DNA of 64,000 nucleotides from contig JBJLIX010000001.1 of assembly GCA_045563675.1 (NCBI GenBank), forward strand, positions 62,001 through 126,000. Reading direction: 5' to 3'. Every line of letters starts with the position of its first letter. Within the stretch, counting starts at the first letter, position 1. The position numbers and the translations under genes were made by a program. Under the pieces are notes generated by a model. It searched no databases, was not told where the DNA came from, and worked only from the letters and a program-made list of their open reading frames with translations. Positions 49,893 to 59,333 of the stretch are shown here, in pieces. The stretch is from AEGEAN-183 sp045563675 (GTDB lineage: Bacteria > Pseudomonadota > Gammaproteobacteria > Magnimaribacterales > Magnimaribacteraceae).

Positions 49893-50526
49893 AAACAAGA
49901 AATAAACGAATTGAAAGACCAGCTATCAGCATTAACATCGCTAAAGTAATTCTTATATCGCTAAAATAAGCAAAAGGTTCTACAGGATAAGCAATTGTCT
50001 TTTGCATTGCTGCAACCTTAAACTCATGCCTACCTCTCATATTTGGATGAGTAACTATTTCCATGAATGCTCTTCGGCTTTTGTACCTCATTAGCGCTGC
50101 TTGATCCCAAATTTCCGCTCCTTCTATACCAACTATATCCATAGATTGCCAAATTGCACTGCCCATAAAAATTGGATGAGAAGCTCTTTTAAGAAGGTTG
50201 GGCCACATATGTTCCATGTACCTGGAAAGCAATTGATCAGCGGATTCCCCTGGATTTGCACCCGCTACATTTCCTGGATTTTTATTCATCTCAACATTAT
50301 TAACCATAATAAATTGTCTTCCACTATCCTCTTCCATGAACTTCTTGAGGAAGTTTGATTGCAATCGATATTCCTCTGAGTCCAAAGACACTCCATTATT
50401 AATTAAATTTTCTTCATATTTTTGTATGAAATATTGAATCTCTTCTGAGTTTAACTTTCCTCCCATATCTGTATACCAGAAGAAAAAACAAACATAGACC
50501 GCTCCTAAAATTAACCAAGTTTTCAT
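49882..50526 (-). CDS. Membrane-anchored protein with a DUF1330-like domain, function unknown
   Basis: The 214-residue protein has hydrophobic segments at both ends (LILGAVYVCFFFWY near the N-terminus and LAMLMLIAGLSIRLFLV at the C-terminus). The middle has the pattern WDQAALMRYKSRRAFMEIVTHP followed by KVAAMQKT, which resembles the DUF1330 ferredoxin-like (dimeric alpha/beta barrel) domain. No catalytic residues are obvious. It is alone between convergent lpxH and divergent umuDC. A role is not assignable. Confidence 0.55.
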   Translation of the reverse strand: MKTWLILGAVYVCFFFWYTDMGGKLNSEEIQYFIQKYEENLINNGVSLDSEEYRLQSNFLKKFMEEDSGRQFIMVNNVEMNKNPGNVAGANPGESADQLLSRYMEHMWPNLLKRASHPIFMGSAIWQSMDIVGIEGAEIWDQAALMRYKSRRAFMEIVTHPNMRGRHEFKVAAMQKTIAYPVEPFAYFSDIRITLAMLMLIAGLSIRLFLVSKR

Positions 50527-50599
50527 ATTATTTAAAAATTAAATATTTCTTATGCGAATAATATTAGGTTAAAAACTTTACAAAATCATCTTTTAATTA

Positions 50600-50619
50600 T
50601 ACTGTATATATATACAGTA
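50600..50619. promoter_or_regulatory. LexA box upstream of umuDC
   Basis: A perfect 20-bp SOS box TACTGTATATATATACAGTA lies 18 bases before the umuD ATG. It is identical to the E. coli consensus CTG-N10-CAG form. It predicts LexA repression of umuDC. The neighbouring leftward gene starts 73 bases away and is less likely to be a target. Confidence 0.95.
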
Positions 50620-50636
50620 TTTTTAATTTAATTTTT

Positions 50637-51068
50637 ATGACTATAAAATATCTGGGCAACGCCTCAGAGGGAGACCTTCCCCCCCTAAAAATACCATATT
50701 TCCTAGACAGAATACCTGCTGGATGGCCAAGTCCAGCTGATGATTATGTTGAACACCCCATAGATTTAAATGAATATTTAATTAAAAATCCAGCAGCTAC
50801 ACATTTTGTGCGTGTCAGTGGAGACTCTATGATAAATGCATGCATTGGAGATGGTGCAATACTGGTTGTTGATAAGAGCATAGAAGCTAGACATAAGAAT
50901 ATTGTAATTGCTGATATTGATGGATCTTATGCGTGCAAAAGACTCTTAACTAAACCAAAGATCTGTCTAGCTTCGGAGAATGATAAATACAACAAAATAT
51001 TCATAAAAGAAAATGAAAGTCTTGAAATCTATGGTGTTGTAATCGCCGCAATAAATATTATTAAGTAA
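50637..51068 (+). CDS. umuD: DNA polymerase V subunit UmuD
   Basis: UmuD is the RecA-activated subunit of translesion polymerase V. The 143-residue protein has the self-cleavage site Ala28-Gly29 (IPAGWPSPADDYVE), the catalytic serine Ser64 (SGDSM) and Lys101 (ACKRLL), in the order expected for LexA/UmuD proteases. Length and layout match E. coli UmuD. The stop overlaps the umuC ATG by one base (TAATG), so the two are translationally coupled. Confidence 0.96.
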   Translation: MTIKYLGNASEGDLPPLKIPYFLDRIPAGWPSPADDYVEHPIDLNEYLIKNPAATHFVRVSGDSMINACIGDGAILVVDKSIEARHKNIVIADIDGSYACKRLLTKPKICLASENDKYNKIFIKENESLEIYGVVIAAINIIK

Positions 51069-52333
51069 TGACTTATGCTTTAGTTGACTGCAACAGTTTT
51101 TATGCATCTTGTGAAAGAGTATTTAGACCTGACTTAAAGAATAGACCCATTGTTGTTCTATCAAATAATGATGGTTGTGTTGTAGCTCTCTCTAAAGAAG
51201 CTAAGGGTATTGGAGTAAAAATGTGCGAACCTTGGTTTAAGATAAAAAACTCTTTCACCAGCCAAGGAGGAGTGGCATTTTCTTCTAACTATGAACTTTA
51301 TGCAGACATCTCAAGTAGGGTCATGCAAACCTTAGAGCACTCTGCTCCTAAAATTGAGATATATAGTATAGATGAAGCTTTTCTAGATCTTGGCGGTATT
51401 AACCACTGTACTGATCTAGAAAAGTTTGGTTATGAATGCCAAGAAAAGGTTAAACAGTGGACGGGTATGCCAGTTCGAGTAGGTATAGGCCCAACAAAGA
51501 CTTTAGCCAAAGCAGCAAGTTATGGTGCAAAGAAATATACAGGCACAGGTGGTGTTGTTGATTTATCAGAAAAAAGAAGGCAAAGAAAACTGCTGTCTAT
51601 AATGCCCATAGAAGAAATATGGGGTGTAGGAAGTAGGTTAAAGAAACATCTTAACAGAATGGGTATTACAACAGCTCTAGAACTAGCAGATACTGACACG
51701 AAGTTAATACGAAGAAGATTTAGTATTGTTCTGGAGAGAACAGTAATGGAGTTAAGAGGACATCCTTGTATCGGCCTGGAGGAACATCCAGCAACAAAGA
51801 AGGAAATTGTGGTTAGTAGAACTTTTAGCCAAAAGGTAACCACCTTAGAATCAATTAATGAGGCAGTAAGTGACTATGCAGCTAGAGCATCAGAAAAACT
51901 AAGACGTGAAAATCAGTATTGCAGAGTTGTCTCTGTTTTTGCTAGAACTAATCCTTTTAGATTACAAGATCAACAATACAGCAATATCTTAAGCTGCAAG
52001 CTTAATTTACCTACAAACGATACGCGCGATATTCTGCATACCACTAAAATGCTTTCAAGAAGAGTCTATAAAAAGGGATATAATTTTATAAAAGCCGGGG
52101 TAATGCTAAGTGATTTTTACGACAAAGGCGTATACCAGTCTGATTTCTTTATACCTGACTCTAAAAGACCAAAAAGTGAAAAATTAATGAAGATGATAGA
52201 TAAAATTAACGCTAATGGTAAAAATAAAATAACTTTTGCAGCCCAGGGAATAAGAAAGCCCTGGTCAATGCAAAGACAATTCCAATCACCAAAATATACT
52301 ACAAACTGGGACGATTTATTAATCGTGAAGTGA
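51068..52333 (+). CDS. umuC: DNA polymerase V catalytic subunit UmuC
   Basis: UmuC is a Y-family DNA polymerase for translesion synthesis. The 421-residue protein has the catalytic acidic motifs: Asp7 in YALVDCNSFYASCE and the YSIDEAFLDL signature; the helix-hairpin-helix region (IMPIEEIWGVGSRLKKHLNRMGI) and little-finger domain follow. The length is that of E. coli UmuC. It is the second gene of the LexA-controlled umuDC operon. Its end is next to the convergent miaE gene. Confidence 0.96.
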   Translation: MTYALVDCNSFYASCERVFRPDLKNRPIVVLSNNDGCVVALSKEAKGIGVKMCEPWFKIKNSFTSQGGVAFSSNYELYADISSRVMQTLEHSAPKIEIYSIDEAFLDLGGINHCTDLEKFGYECQEKVKQWTGMPVRVGIGPTKTLAKAASYGAKKYTGTGGVVDLSEKRRQRKLLSIMPIEEIWGVGSRLKKHLNRMGITTALELADTDTKLIRRRFSIVLERTVMELRGHPCIGLEEHPATKKEIVVSRTFSQKVTTLESINEAVSDYAARASEKLRRENQYCRVVSVFARTNPFRLQDQQYSNILSCKLNLPTNDTRDILHTTKMLSRRVYKKGYNFIKAGVMLSDFYDKGVYQSDFFIPDSKRPKSEKLMKMIDKINANGKNKITFAAQGIRKPWSMQRQFQSPKYTTNWDDLLIVK

Positions 52334-52334
52334 T

Positions 52335-52922
52335 TTAAAATCCACTATGGAATCTAAAAACAGGATCTGGAGTGTTAATAAGATCAGATTCTAATTCTGC
52401 CAGTGGTTTTAATCTTTTAATAAAACTTTTTTTAAACAACTCTAAGTATAAATTTAAATAAAGAGAACAGTGTCTTGATTCAGCTTCACATAACTTAGAA
52501 TAGAAAGAAGAAAGTGATTTCTCTAAATGAACGGCTAAACAACTAAACCTTTCACACGATCTTGCTTCTATGAGAGCACAAACAAGCAAGGTATCTTTTA
52601 ACTTGTCTGGTTCTGTAGTAGATATCTTTTCATGTAAGCTTGTGGCATAACGACCTGATTTAATATTTCTATAAGGAATGTTTCTTTTCTCTAGTAATCT
52701 TGAAACTTTTTCAAAATGCATAAGCTCTTCTCTAGCCAGAGGTGAAAGGTAAAAGGATAATTTTTTTTCTGGATATCTATGTATTAAAGACAAAGCTGTA
52801 CTAGCAGCTCTCTTCTCGCAATGTGCATGGTCTAACAATAAGATATCTAGCGATTCTAAAGCACGATCTATCCAAGATTTAGGGGTTTTACTAAGAAGAA
52901 TATCTTCCCAAGGCTTAGTCAC
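52335..52922 (-). CDS. miaE: tRNA-(ms2io6A)-hydroxylase MiaE
   Basis: MiaE hydroxylates ms2i6A37 of tRNA to ms2io6A with a di-iron centre. The 195-residue all-helical protein has ferritin-like metal ligands: HCEKRAASTALSLI, the EELMHFEKV helix pair and ARSCERFSCLAVHLE, followed by AESRHCSLYLNLYLELF. The length is typical. It overlaps the DUF1289 gene upstream by 8 bases. Confidence 0.92.
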   Translation of the reverse strand: MTKPWEDILLSKTPKSWIDRALESLDILLLDHAHCEKRAASTALSLIHRYPEKKLSFYLSPLAREELMHFEKVSRLLEKRNIPYRNIKSGRYATSLHEKISTTEPDKLKDTLLVCALIEARSCERFSCLAVHLEKSLSSFYSKLCEAESRHCSLYLNLYLELFKKSFIKRLKPLAELESDLINTPDPVFRFHSGF

Positions 52923-53370
52923 GATAGTTCTCTTCTAATGTGAAATATCTTTGAAAATGAGCGTCAGATAGGGTAAATAGCTCATCTTCAATTAATTTTT
53001 TAATCTCACTTAGTTTTAAATCTTTACCGAACAGTGGCTTCAAACCAAATTCACTTAAATCAGTTATTGATTGACTGGCTTGTTTAATTAAATCAAAAAC
53101 CCAGCAATAAGGATCAACCTTGTCATAATAAGATATCTTTAGAGAATCTAGTTTTGACTGAAGTAAAATTTCATCTTCAATTAGAATCTTTGATTTCATA
53201 ATTAAAACTTTTAGTGATTCTAAGCGATTCCAAACGGTTTCTTTCTGACTATCTGTATAGCCATTCCATTCGATAACTTCATGATGGAACCTCTTACACC
53301 CTCTACATACACGATCACCAAAAACCGTAGAACAAACGCCAACGCAAGGGGTTTTGACCTTTCTTTCCAT
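52915..53370 (-). CDS. DUF1289 family protein with an extended C-terminal region
   Basis: The N-terminal third is DUF1289 (YdhL-like): CVGVCSTVFGDRVCRGCKRFHHEVIEWNGYTD, with cysteines that probably bind a metal or Fe-S cluster. The usual DUF1289 protein is about 60-90 residues; here the C-terminal 90 residues form a separate, unrecognised helical segment. The function is unknown. It is upstream of miaE in the same direction. Confidence 0.7.
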   Translation of the reverse strand: MERKVKTPCVGVCSTVFGDRVCRGCKRFHHEVIEWNGYTDSQKETVWNRLESLKVLIMKSKILIEDEILLQSKLDSLKISYYDKVDPYCWVFDLIKQASQSITDLSEFGLKPLFGKDLKLSEIKKLIEDELFTLSDAHFQRYFTLEENYRD

Positions 53371-53466
53371 ATGCTCACATGATAGCTAGAACTTCTTTGA
53401 ACGCAACTGCTTATCTGTTTTCTATGATAAAATTAAGCAACACCCAAGACTTGCTATAGGCTTTCT

Positions 53467-56049
53467 ATGCTTGAAGAATATAGAAAACATGAAGAAGAAA
53501 GACGAGCTCAAGGTATTCCTGCGCTCGCTTTAAATACAGATCAGGTTGTAGACCTAATTGAATTAATAAAAAACCCACCAGAAGGTGAGGAAGAAACTTT
53601 ATTAAATCTCCTGACAAATCAGGTTCCTGCAGGTGTTGATCAGGCTGCATATATTAAGGCTGCATTCTTAGCAGATCTTGCTCAAAGCAATATTTCAACT
53701 TCATTAATTTCTTGTGAATCTGCTACAAAGCTTTTAGGGACCATGCTAGGAGGCTATAACATTCAACCTTTAATCAAACTTCTAGATGATGATCAAGTAG
53801 GTGATTTAGCAGTAGAGGCACTGTCTAACACCCTTTTAATCTTTGATGCTTTTTATGACATATTTGAGCTATCAAAAGAGAATGCAAGAGCTAAAAAAGT
53901 CATTAACTCCTGGGCAGAAGCAGAATGGTTCCTTAATAAGCCTGCTATTCCAGATTGTATTAGTGCCAAGGTCTTAAAAGTTGAAGGAGAAATAAATACT
54001 GACGACTTATCTCCAGGGCCTGAAGCATGGTCTAGACCAGATATACCTCTTCACGCTCTATCTATGTTAAAAAATACTGATTTTGTTGAACCTATAAATA
54101 CTATTAATAAATTGGAAGAGTCAGGTTTGCCCGTTGCTTTTGTAGGAGATATTGTTGGAACGGGATCATCTAGAAAATCTGCTACTAACTCCCTCCTTTG
54201 GCATATAGGCGATGACATCCCCTATATACCAAATAAAAGAACAGGAGGTATCTGCCTTGGAGGGAAAATAGCACCGATATTTTTTAATACTCTACAAGAC
54301 TCAGGGACGTTAGCTATTGAATGTGACGTTACAAAAATGGAACTAGGGGACACAATAGATATTTATCCTCATGAGGGTAAAATTTGTTCTAATAATTCAG
54401 GGAAAGATTTAACTAGTTTCTCTTTAAAGAACCCTACTTTACTTGATGAAGTTAGAGCAGGTGGAAGAATACCTTTAATTATTGGTAGGTCATTAACAGA
54501 CAGAACAAGAGAAAATCTTTCTCAACAAGGTCCTACGGTTTTTGTCAGACCAGAGAGTCAAAAGAAAACTAATAAAGGATTTACTTTGGCACAAAAAATG
54601 GTTGGAAAGGCCTGTGGGGTAAAAGGCATCAGACCAGGCACTTACTGTGAACCCAGACTCTCTACTGTGGGTAGCCAAGATACAACAGGACCTATGACAA
54701 GAGATGAACTTAAAGAGCTTGCTTGTTTAGGGTTTTCAGCAGATTTAGTAATGCAATCATTTTGTCATACAGTTGCCTACCCAAAACCTTCAGATATTGA
54801 AACTCACCATACCTTACCTGACTTTATACAAACAAGGGGTGGTGTTTCTCTAAAACCTGGAGACGGAATAATTCATTCCTGGATGAATAGAATGTTGCTT
54901 CCTGATAAAGTAGGAACAGGGGGAGATTCCCACACTAGATTCCCATTAGGAATAAGTTTCCCTGCGGGTTCAGGCTTAGTTGCGTTCGGAGCAACCTTGG
55001 GTTCAATGCCTTTAGATATGCCAGAATCAGTACTAGTTAAATTTACTGGGACAATGCAACCTGGAATCACATTAAGAGATTTGGTAAATGCTATCCCTTA
55101 TGCTGCTTTAAAAACTGGTAACTTAACGCTTGAAAAGGAAGGAAAAATTAATGTTTTTTCTGGAAGATGCCTAGAAATTGAAGGCTTACCAGATTTAAAA
55201 GTAGAACAAGCTTTTGAGCTGTCCGATGCATCTGCAGAAAGATCTTCATCTGGATGTACTATTAAATTAAATAAAGAACCGATTATAGAGTACCTGAACT
55301 CAAATATAGTTTTAATGAGATGGCTTATTTCTGAAGGCTATGGAGATGAAAGGACTATTGAAAGAAGAGCGCAAGCTATGGAAGCCTGGCTAGAGAACCC
55401 GGAACTCCTTGAAGCAGATGAGGATGCTGAATACGCAGCAATAATCGAAATAAATCTAGATGATATAAAAGAACCGTTGTTAGCATGCCCAAATGATCCC
55501 GATGACATTAAACCTTTATCAGAAGTCTCTCAAACTAAAATTGATGAAGTATTCATTGGCTCTTGTATGACTAATATTGGTCACTTTAGAGCAGCAGGTA
55601 ATCTGCTTAAGCAGGCTAAAGAAGTACCGACTACACTTTGGATAGTTCCTCCTACAAAAATGGATGAACATCAATTAATAGAAGAGAATTATTATAAGAT
55701 TTTTAAAAATTCAGGAGCCCGAACGGAAGTTCCTGGATGCTCATTATGTATGGGTAATCAAGCAAGAGTTGAAGATAATGCAACTGTGGTTTCTACATCT
55801 ACAAGAAATTTTCCAAACAGGCTAGGAAAAGGAGCTGATGTATTTCTAGCATCTGCAGAATTAGCAGCTATATCATCTATTCTAGGATATCTACCTTCAC
55901 TCGAAGAATATCAAAAATATATGCAAGAAATCAATACTATGGGACCTGAAGTTTACAGGTATCTTAATTTCAACGAGATTGCTTCCTACAAAGAAGCCGC
56001 AGACAATGCCGTATTGCCAACTATAACTATTGAAACTTTGAAGTCTTAA
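53467..56049 (+). CDS. acnB: Aconitate hydratase B, AcnB
   Basis: AcnB isomerises citrate and isocitrate in the TCA cycle. The 860-residue protein is the B-type aconitase: it starts with the HEAT-like domain (MLEEYRKHEEERRAQGIPALAL), has domain 4 before the catalytic core, and ends with the [4Fe-4S]-binding cysteines in SCMTNIGHFRAA and VPGCSLCMGNQ. The length is normal. It converges with purF, with a 3-base gap. Confidence 0.97.
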   Translation: MLEEYRKHEEERRAQGIPALALNTDQVVDLIELIKNPPEGEEETLLNLLTNQVPAGVDQAAYIKAAFLADLAQSNISTSLISCESATKLLGTMLGGYNIQPLIKLLDDDQVGDLAVEALSNTLLIFDAFYDIFELSKENARAKKVINSWAEAEWFLNKPAIPDCISAKVLKVEGEINTDDLSPGPEAWSRPDIPLHALSMLKNTDFVEPINTINKLEESGLPVAFVGDIVGTGSSRKSATNSLLWHIGDDIPYIPNKRTGGICLGGKIAPIFFNTLQDSGTLAIECDVTKMELGDTIDIYPHEGKICSNNSGKDLTSFSLKNPTLLDEVRAGGRIPLIIGRSLTDRTRENLSQQGPTVFVRPESQKKTNKGFTLAQKMVGKACGVKGIRPGTYCEPRLSTVGSQDTTGPMTRDELKELACLGFSADLVMQSFCHTVAYPKPSDIETHHTLPDFIQTRGGVSLKPGDGIIHSWMNRMLLPDKVGTGGDSHTRFPLGISFPAGSGLVAFGATLGSMPLDMPESVLVKFTGTMQPGITLRDLVNAIPYAALKTGNLTLEKEGKINVFSGRCLEIEGLPDLKVEQAFELSDASAERSSSGCTIKLNKEPIIEYLNSNIVLMRWLISEGYGDERTIERRAQAMEAWLENPELLEADEDAEYAAIIEINLDDIKEPLLACPNDPDDIKPLSEVSQTKIDEVFIGSCMTNIGHFRAAGNLLKQAKEVPTTLWIVPPTKMDEHQLIEENYYKIFKNSGARTEVPGCSLCMGNQARVEDNATVVSTSTRNFPNRLGKGADVFLASAELAAISSILGYLPSLEEYQKYMQEINTMGPEVYRYLNFNEIASYKEAADNAVLPTITIETLKS

Positions 56050-56052
56050 AAT

Positions 56053-57531
56053 TTAATTAAGCTTTCTTCTCTTTTTATCATCGCTTCTGCTTTCTTCTAG
56101 TCTCTTAAGATAGCTACTATCAACGTCTGCTGTAATGTAATTTCCATCAAACACAGAACACTCAAATTGCTGAATAGAAGGGTTACCTACTTTGGCACAT
56201 TCTATTAAATCTTCTAAATCTTGATAAATGAGCCAATCAGCACCAATAAGATCATTAATTTCTTCTTCAGTCCTGTTGTGGGCAATTAACTCTGTAGTAG
56301 CAGCCATATCTATGCCGTAAACATTTTGGTGCCTAACAGGAGGAGCAGCAGAAGCAAAATAAACTTTCTTAGCACCGGCTGATCTAGCCATTTCAATAAT
56401 TTGTCTGCTTGTTGTGCCTCTTACTATTGAATCATCTACCAGCAGGACTACCTTATCTTTAAATTCAAACTGTATTGGATTTAATTTTTGTCTAACTGAT
56501 TTTTCTCTTTTCTCTTGAAAAGGCATAATAAATGTCCGTCCAATATAGCGGTTCTTTACAAACCCTTCTGTGTACTTAATACCCAAAGTCTTAGCTAGTT
56601 GTAATGCTGAAGTAGTACTACTTTCTGGGATAGGAATCACAACATCAATATCATGATTCGGTTTAATGTTGTTTATTTTTTTTGCTAATGATTCACCCAT
56701 TCTCATTCTAGATTTATGAACAGAGATGTTATCAATTACTGCATCAGGTCTAGCTAAATATACATATTCAAAAATGCAAGGGGTGTGGACTGGATTCTCT
56801 ATGCAAGCCTCCATATGCATTTCTCCCTCTTTATTTATAAAAATTGCTTCCCCAGGCTGAACATCATTAATAACTTTAAATCCTAGAGTATCTAAAACTG
56901 TGCTTTCTGAAGCAATCATATAATCCGGGCCTAGAAGGTCATTTTCTCTTGATCCGAATATTAAAGGTCTTATTCCGAAGGGATCTCTAAAACCTACAAT
57001 ACCAACTCCATTAATCATAAAAATTACAGAATATGCCCCTCTAACTTTCTTATGAGTTGCTCTTACAGCTTGAAATATTTCTTTCTCAGTTGGAGATGAA
57101 GTTCCTTGTTTTTGTAATTCGTTTGCAAAGACATTAAGCAAAACCTCGCTGTCAGAGTCAGTACTCAAGAATCTCATATTCTTTTCCATAAGTATCTGAC
57201 TGATTTCCTCCTTGTTTGTAAGATTTCCATTGTGCGATATGCTTATTCCATAAGGTGAATTAACATACATAGGCTGAGCTAGCTCTCTGTCCTGACTTCC
57301 TGCAGTGGGATACCTTAGATGTCCTATTCCCATTGATCCTCTTAATCTAAGCATGTGAGTATCTCTAAAGACATCTCTTACAAGGCCTAGTTGTTTTCTT
57401 AGATGAAATTTATCTTGATTGCAGGTAGCTATTCCAGCTGCATCTTGACCTCTGTGCTGAAGAATGGTCAGGGCATCATATATCATCGGAGAAACTTCCG
57501 ATTTACTTACAACTCCTACTACTCCACACAT
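56053..57531 (-). CDS. purF: Amidophosphoribosyltransferase PurF
   Basis: PurF makes 5-phosphoribosylamine from PRPP and glutamine, the first committed step of purine synthesis. The 492-residue protein has the N-terminal nucleophile Cys2 (MCGVVGVVSKSEVSP) of an Ntn glutaminase, and a type I phosphoribosyltransferase domain with the PRPP-binding loop VVLLVDDSIVRGTTSRQI. The length is normal. It is 14 bases downstream of cvpA, as in E. coli and Pseudomonas. Confidence 0.97.
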   Translation of the reverse strand: MCGVVGVVSKSEVSPMIYDALTILQHRGQDAAGIATCNQDKFHLRKQLGLVRDVFRDTHMLRLRGSMGIGHLRYPTAGSQDRELAQPMYVNSPYGISISHNGNLTNKEEISQILMEKNMRFLSTDSDSEVLLNVFANELQKQGTSSPTEKEIFQAVRATHKKVRGAYSVIFMINGVGIVGFRDPFGIRPLIFGSRENDLLGPDYMIASESTVLDTLGFKVINDVQPGEAIFINKEGEMHMEACIENPVHTPCIFEYVYLARPDAVIDNISVHKSRMRMGESLAKKINNIKPNHDIDVVIPIPESSTTSALQLAKTLGIKYTEGFVKNRYIGRTFIMPFQEKREKSVRQKLNPIQFEFKDKVVLLVDDSIVRGTTSRQIIEMARSAGAKKVYFASAAPPVRHQNVYGIDMAATTELIAHNRTEEEINDLIGADWLIYQDLEDLIECAKVGNPSIQQFECSVFDGNYITADVDSSYLKRLEESRSDDKKRRKLN

Positions 57532-57545
57532 TGAGCTACGATAGT

Positions 57546-58067
57546 TTATAACGACTCGAGAGAAGATACATTCTCTTTATTCAGTAATATCTTTATTTGC
57601 GATTTCCATTCACTTAACAATGGGTCCATGAATTGTGCTATTTCAATTGTCCATTCTCTAGATATAGAGTTTATCCACCAATCTTGGTTTTCTAAAAAAC
57701 CTGAACTTAATAAATACATGCTTACTAAAATAGCAATTGCTTTAATAGCTCCAAAGATAAATCCACCAATCTTATCTAATATTCCCAATCCTAAGAAATT
57801 TAAAAAATTAGAAATTATTGATCCCAAAATCTTAAAGATTGTAAAAATAAGGATAAAAAGAATTAAAAAGGAAACAGTAGATTTTAATTGTTGGCTAGTT
57901 ATGTAATTTTCTAAGTAAGGAAATAATAATGGACCATAAAACCAAGCACCTAGTATTGAAATTAACCAAGAAGCTAAAGAAAAAATTTCTTTGGAAAGTC
58001 CATTAAATAACCCTGAAATTCCAAAAGCTCCTATTACAATCAATGAAAATAAATCTATACCAAACAT
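57546..58067 (-). CDS. cvpA: CvpA family membrane protein
   Basis: This 173-residue protein has four predicted membrane helices, with the conserved start FSLIVIGAFGISGLFNGLSKE and the GILDKIGGFIFGAIKAIAIL segment. In E. coli CvpA is required for colicin V production and for envelope homeostasis. It begins directly at the folC stop and is followed by purF; a dedD gene usually found between folC and cvpA is missing here. Confidence 0.9.
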   Translation of the reverse strand: MFGIDLFSLIVIGAFGISGLFNGLSKEIFSLASWLISILGAWFYGPLLFPYLENYITSQQLKSTVSFLILFILIFTIFKILGSIISNFLNFLGLGILDKIGGFIFGAIKAIAILVSMYLLSSGFLENQDWWINSISREWTIEIAQFMDPLLSEWKSQIKILLNKENVSSLESL

Positions 58068-59330
58068 TTAGGAAACTTGTTTTAAGTGTTTTATGGAAGG
58101 GAAAGCTTCTGCAACAGTGTAAAAGGATCCAAAAATAATAATGATTCCTGAGCTAGGAGTTTCCTGGTGAGCAATTATGCATGCCTCTTTAACGCTATTG
58201 AAAGTTTTTACAGGCGCTTTTTGAATAGAACTTACCATACTGCTTATATCCTCCGAAGTCATAGATCTATTTATATTAGGAGAAGCTGTATACCATTTAC
58301 TAATCTTGCCTATTAAAGGGGCAAGCATATCTTTAACATTCTTATCGGCCATTACTCCTAATACAGCAGAGATCTCTGTCCCTACACCAAAATTTCTATC
58401 GATAAATGTAGATAAGAAATTTACAGAAGACTCATTATGACTTACATCAAGCAAAAATCTTTCATTTACAAGTTCACATCTCCCTCTTAGATTAGTTGAT
58501 TTTAAAGCACAAGATAGATCAAAATTGCTGTTCTCCTCAAGTATAAAGAAAGAAGTTAAAGCACAAGATAGGCTAGCAACTGAGAGATTTTGTAAGGGTA
58601 TATTTTCATAGGAAACTTCATTCCTTCCTTTAAAGAAATAAGACCAAGTTTGATCGGGTATATTTAAAGTATAAGTAAAGTCTTTTCCTATCTTGAATAC
58701 TCTATTTTGCAGTTTTTTAGTTGCTTCGATGACTGTTAAAGGAGTATTTTTTTGCCCCAATATCACAGGTTTTTGAAATTTAAATATACCTGATTTTTCT
58801 TTACCTATAGATTCTCTATCATTTCCTAGCCACTCTTGATGATCTAATTCTACATTTGTTAATATAGCTAAATCAGAATCAGTTATATTAACTGGGTCTA
58901 GCCTTCCGCCTAGGCCAATTTCTAGCACCATAAAATCAACATTTAATTTGTTGAATATCAGTAAAGCAGCTAATGTAGAAAAATCAAAATAGGTCAATTT
59001 TATTTTCCCTCGAAACTCCTCTATTAAGCTAAAGCTTTCAATAATTAGCTCTTCAGAAACAGGAATTCCATTAACTGCTATTCTTTCATTAAAGCTAAAT
59101 AAGTGAGGCGAAGTAAAAGTTCCTACACTTTTACTATTTGAAATCAAGATTTGACTAAGGAATTCAGCAGCTGTCCCCTTTCCATTAGTTCCTCCAATTA
59201 CTATTATTTTGGATGAAAGTTTATCCTTTACTAAACTCTCATATATAGTTCTAATCCTCTCTAAACCAGGTTCTATCTCATTTGGATCTACAGCTTGGAT
59301 ATGATCTAACCAGGATTGTAAAGAATTCAT
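58068..59330 (-). CDS. folC: Folylpolyglutamate/dihydrofolate synthase FolC
   Basis: FolC adds glutamates to folate and makes dihydrofolate. The 420-residue protein has the ATP-binding motif GGTNGKGT (46-53), the Mur-ligase-type core with ENVSLDHQEWLG-like segment NVELDHQEWLGNDRESIGKEK and a C-terminal domain with the LLDVSHNESS motif. It follows accD with a 3-base gap and precedes cvpA without one. Confidence 0.95.
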   Translation of the reverse strand: MNSLQSWLDHIQAVDPNEIEPGLERIRTIYESLVKDKLSSKIIVIGGTNGKGTAAEFLSQILISNSKSVGTFTSPHLFSFNERIAVNGIPVSEELIIESFSLIEEFRGKIKLTYFDFSTLAALLIFNKLNVDFMVLEIGLGGRLDPVNITDSDLAILTNVELDHQEWLGNDRESIGKEKSGIFKFQKPVILGQKNTPLTVIEATKKLQNRVFKIGKDFTYTLNIPDQTWSYFFKGRNEVSYENIPLQNLSVASLSCALTSFFILEENSNFDLSCALKSTNLRGRCELVNERFLLDVSHNESSVNFLSTFIDRNFGVGTEISAVLGVMADKNVKDMLAPLIGKISKWYTASPNINRSMTSEDISSMVSSIQKAPVKTFNSVKEACIIAHQETPSSGIIIIFGSFYTVAEAFPSIKHLKQVS

Positions 59331-59333
59331 TTT

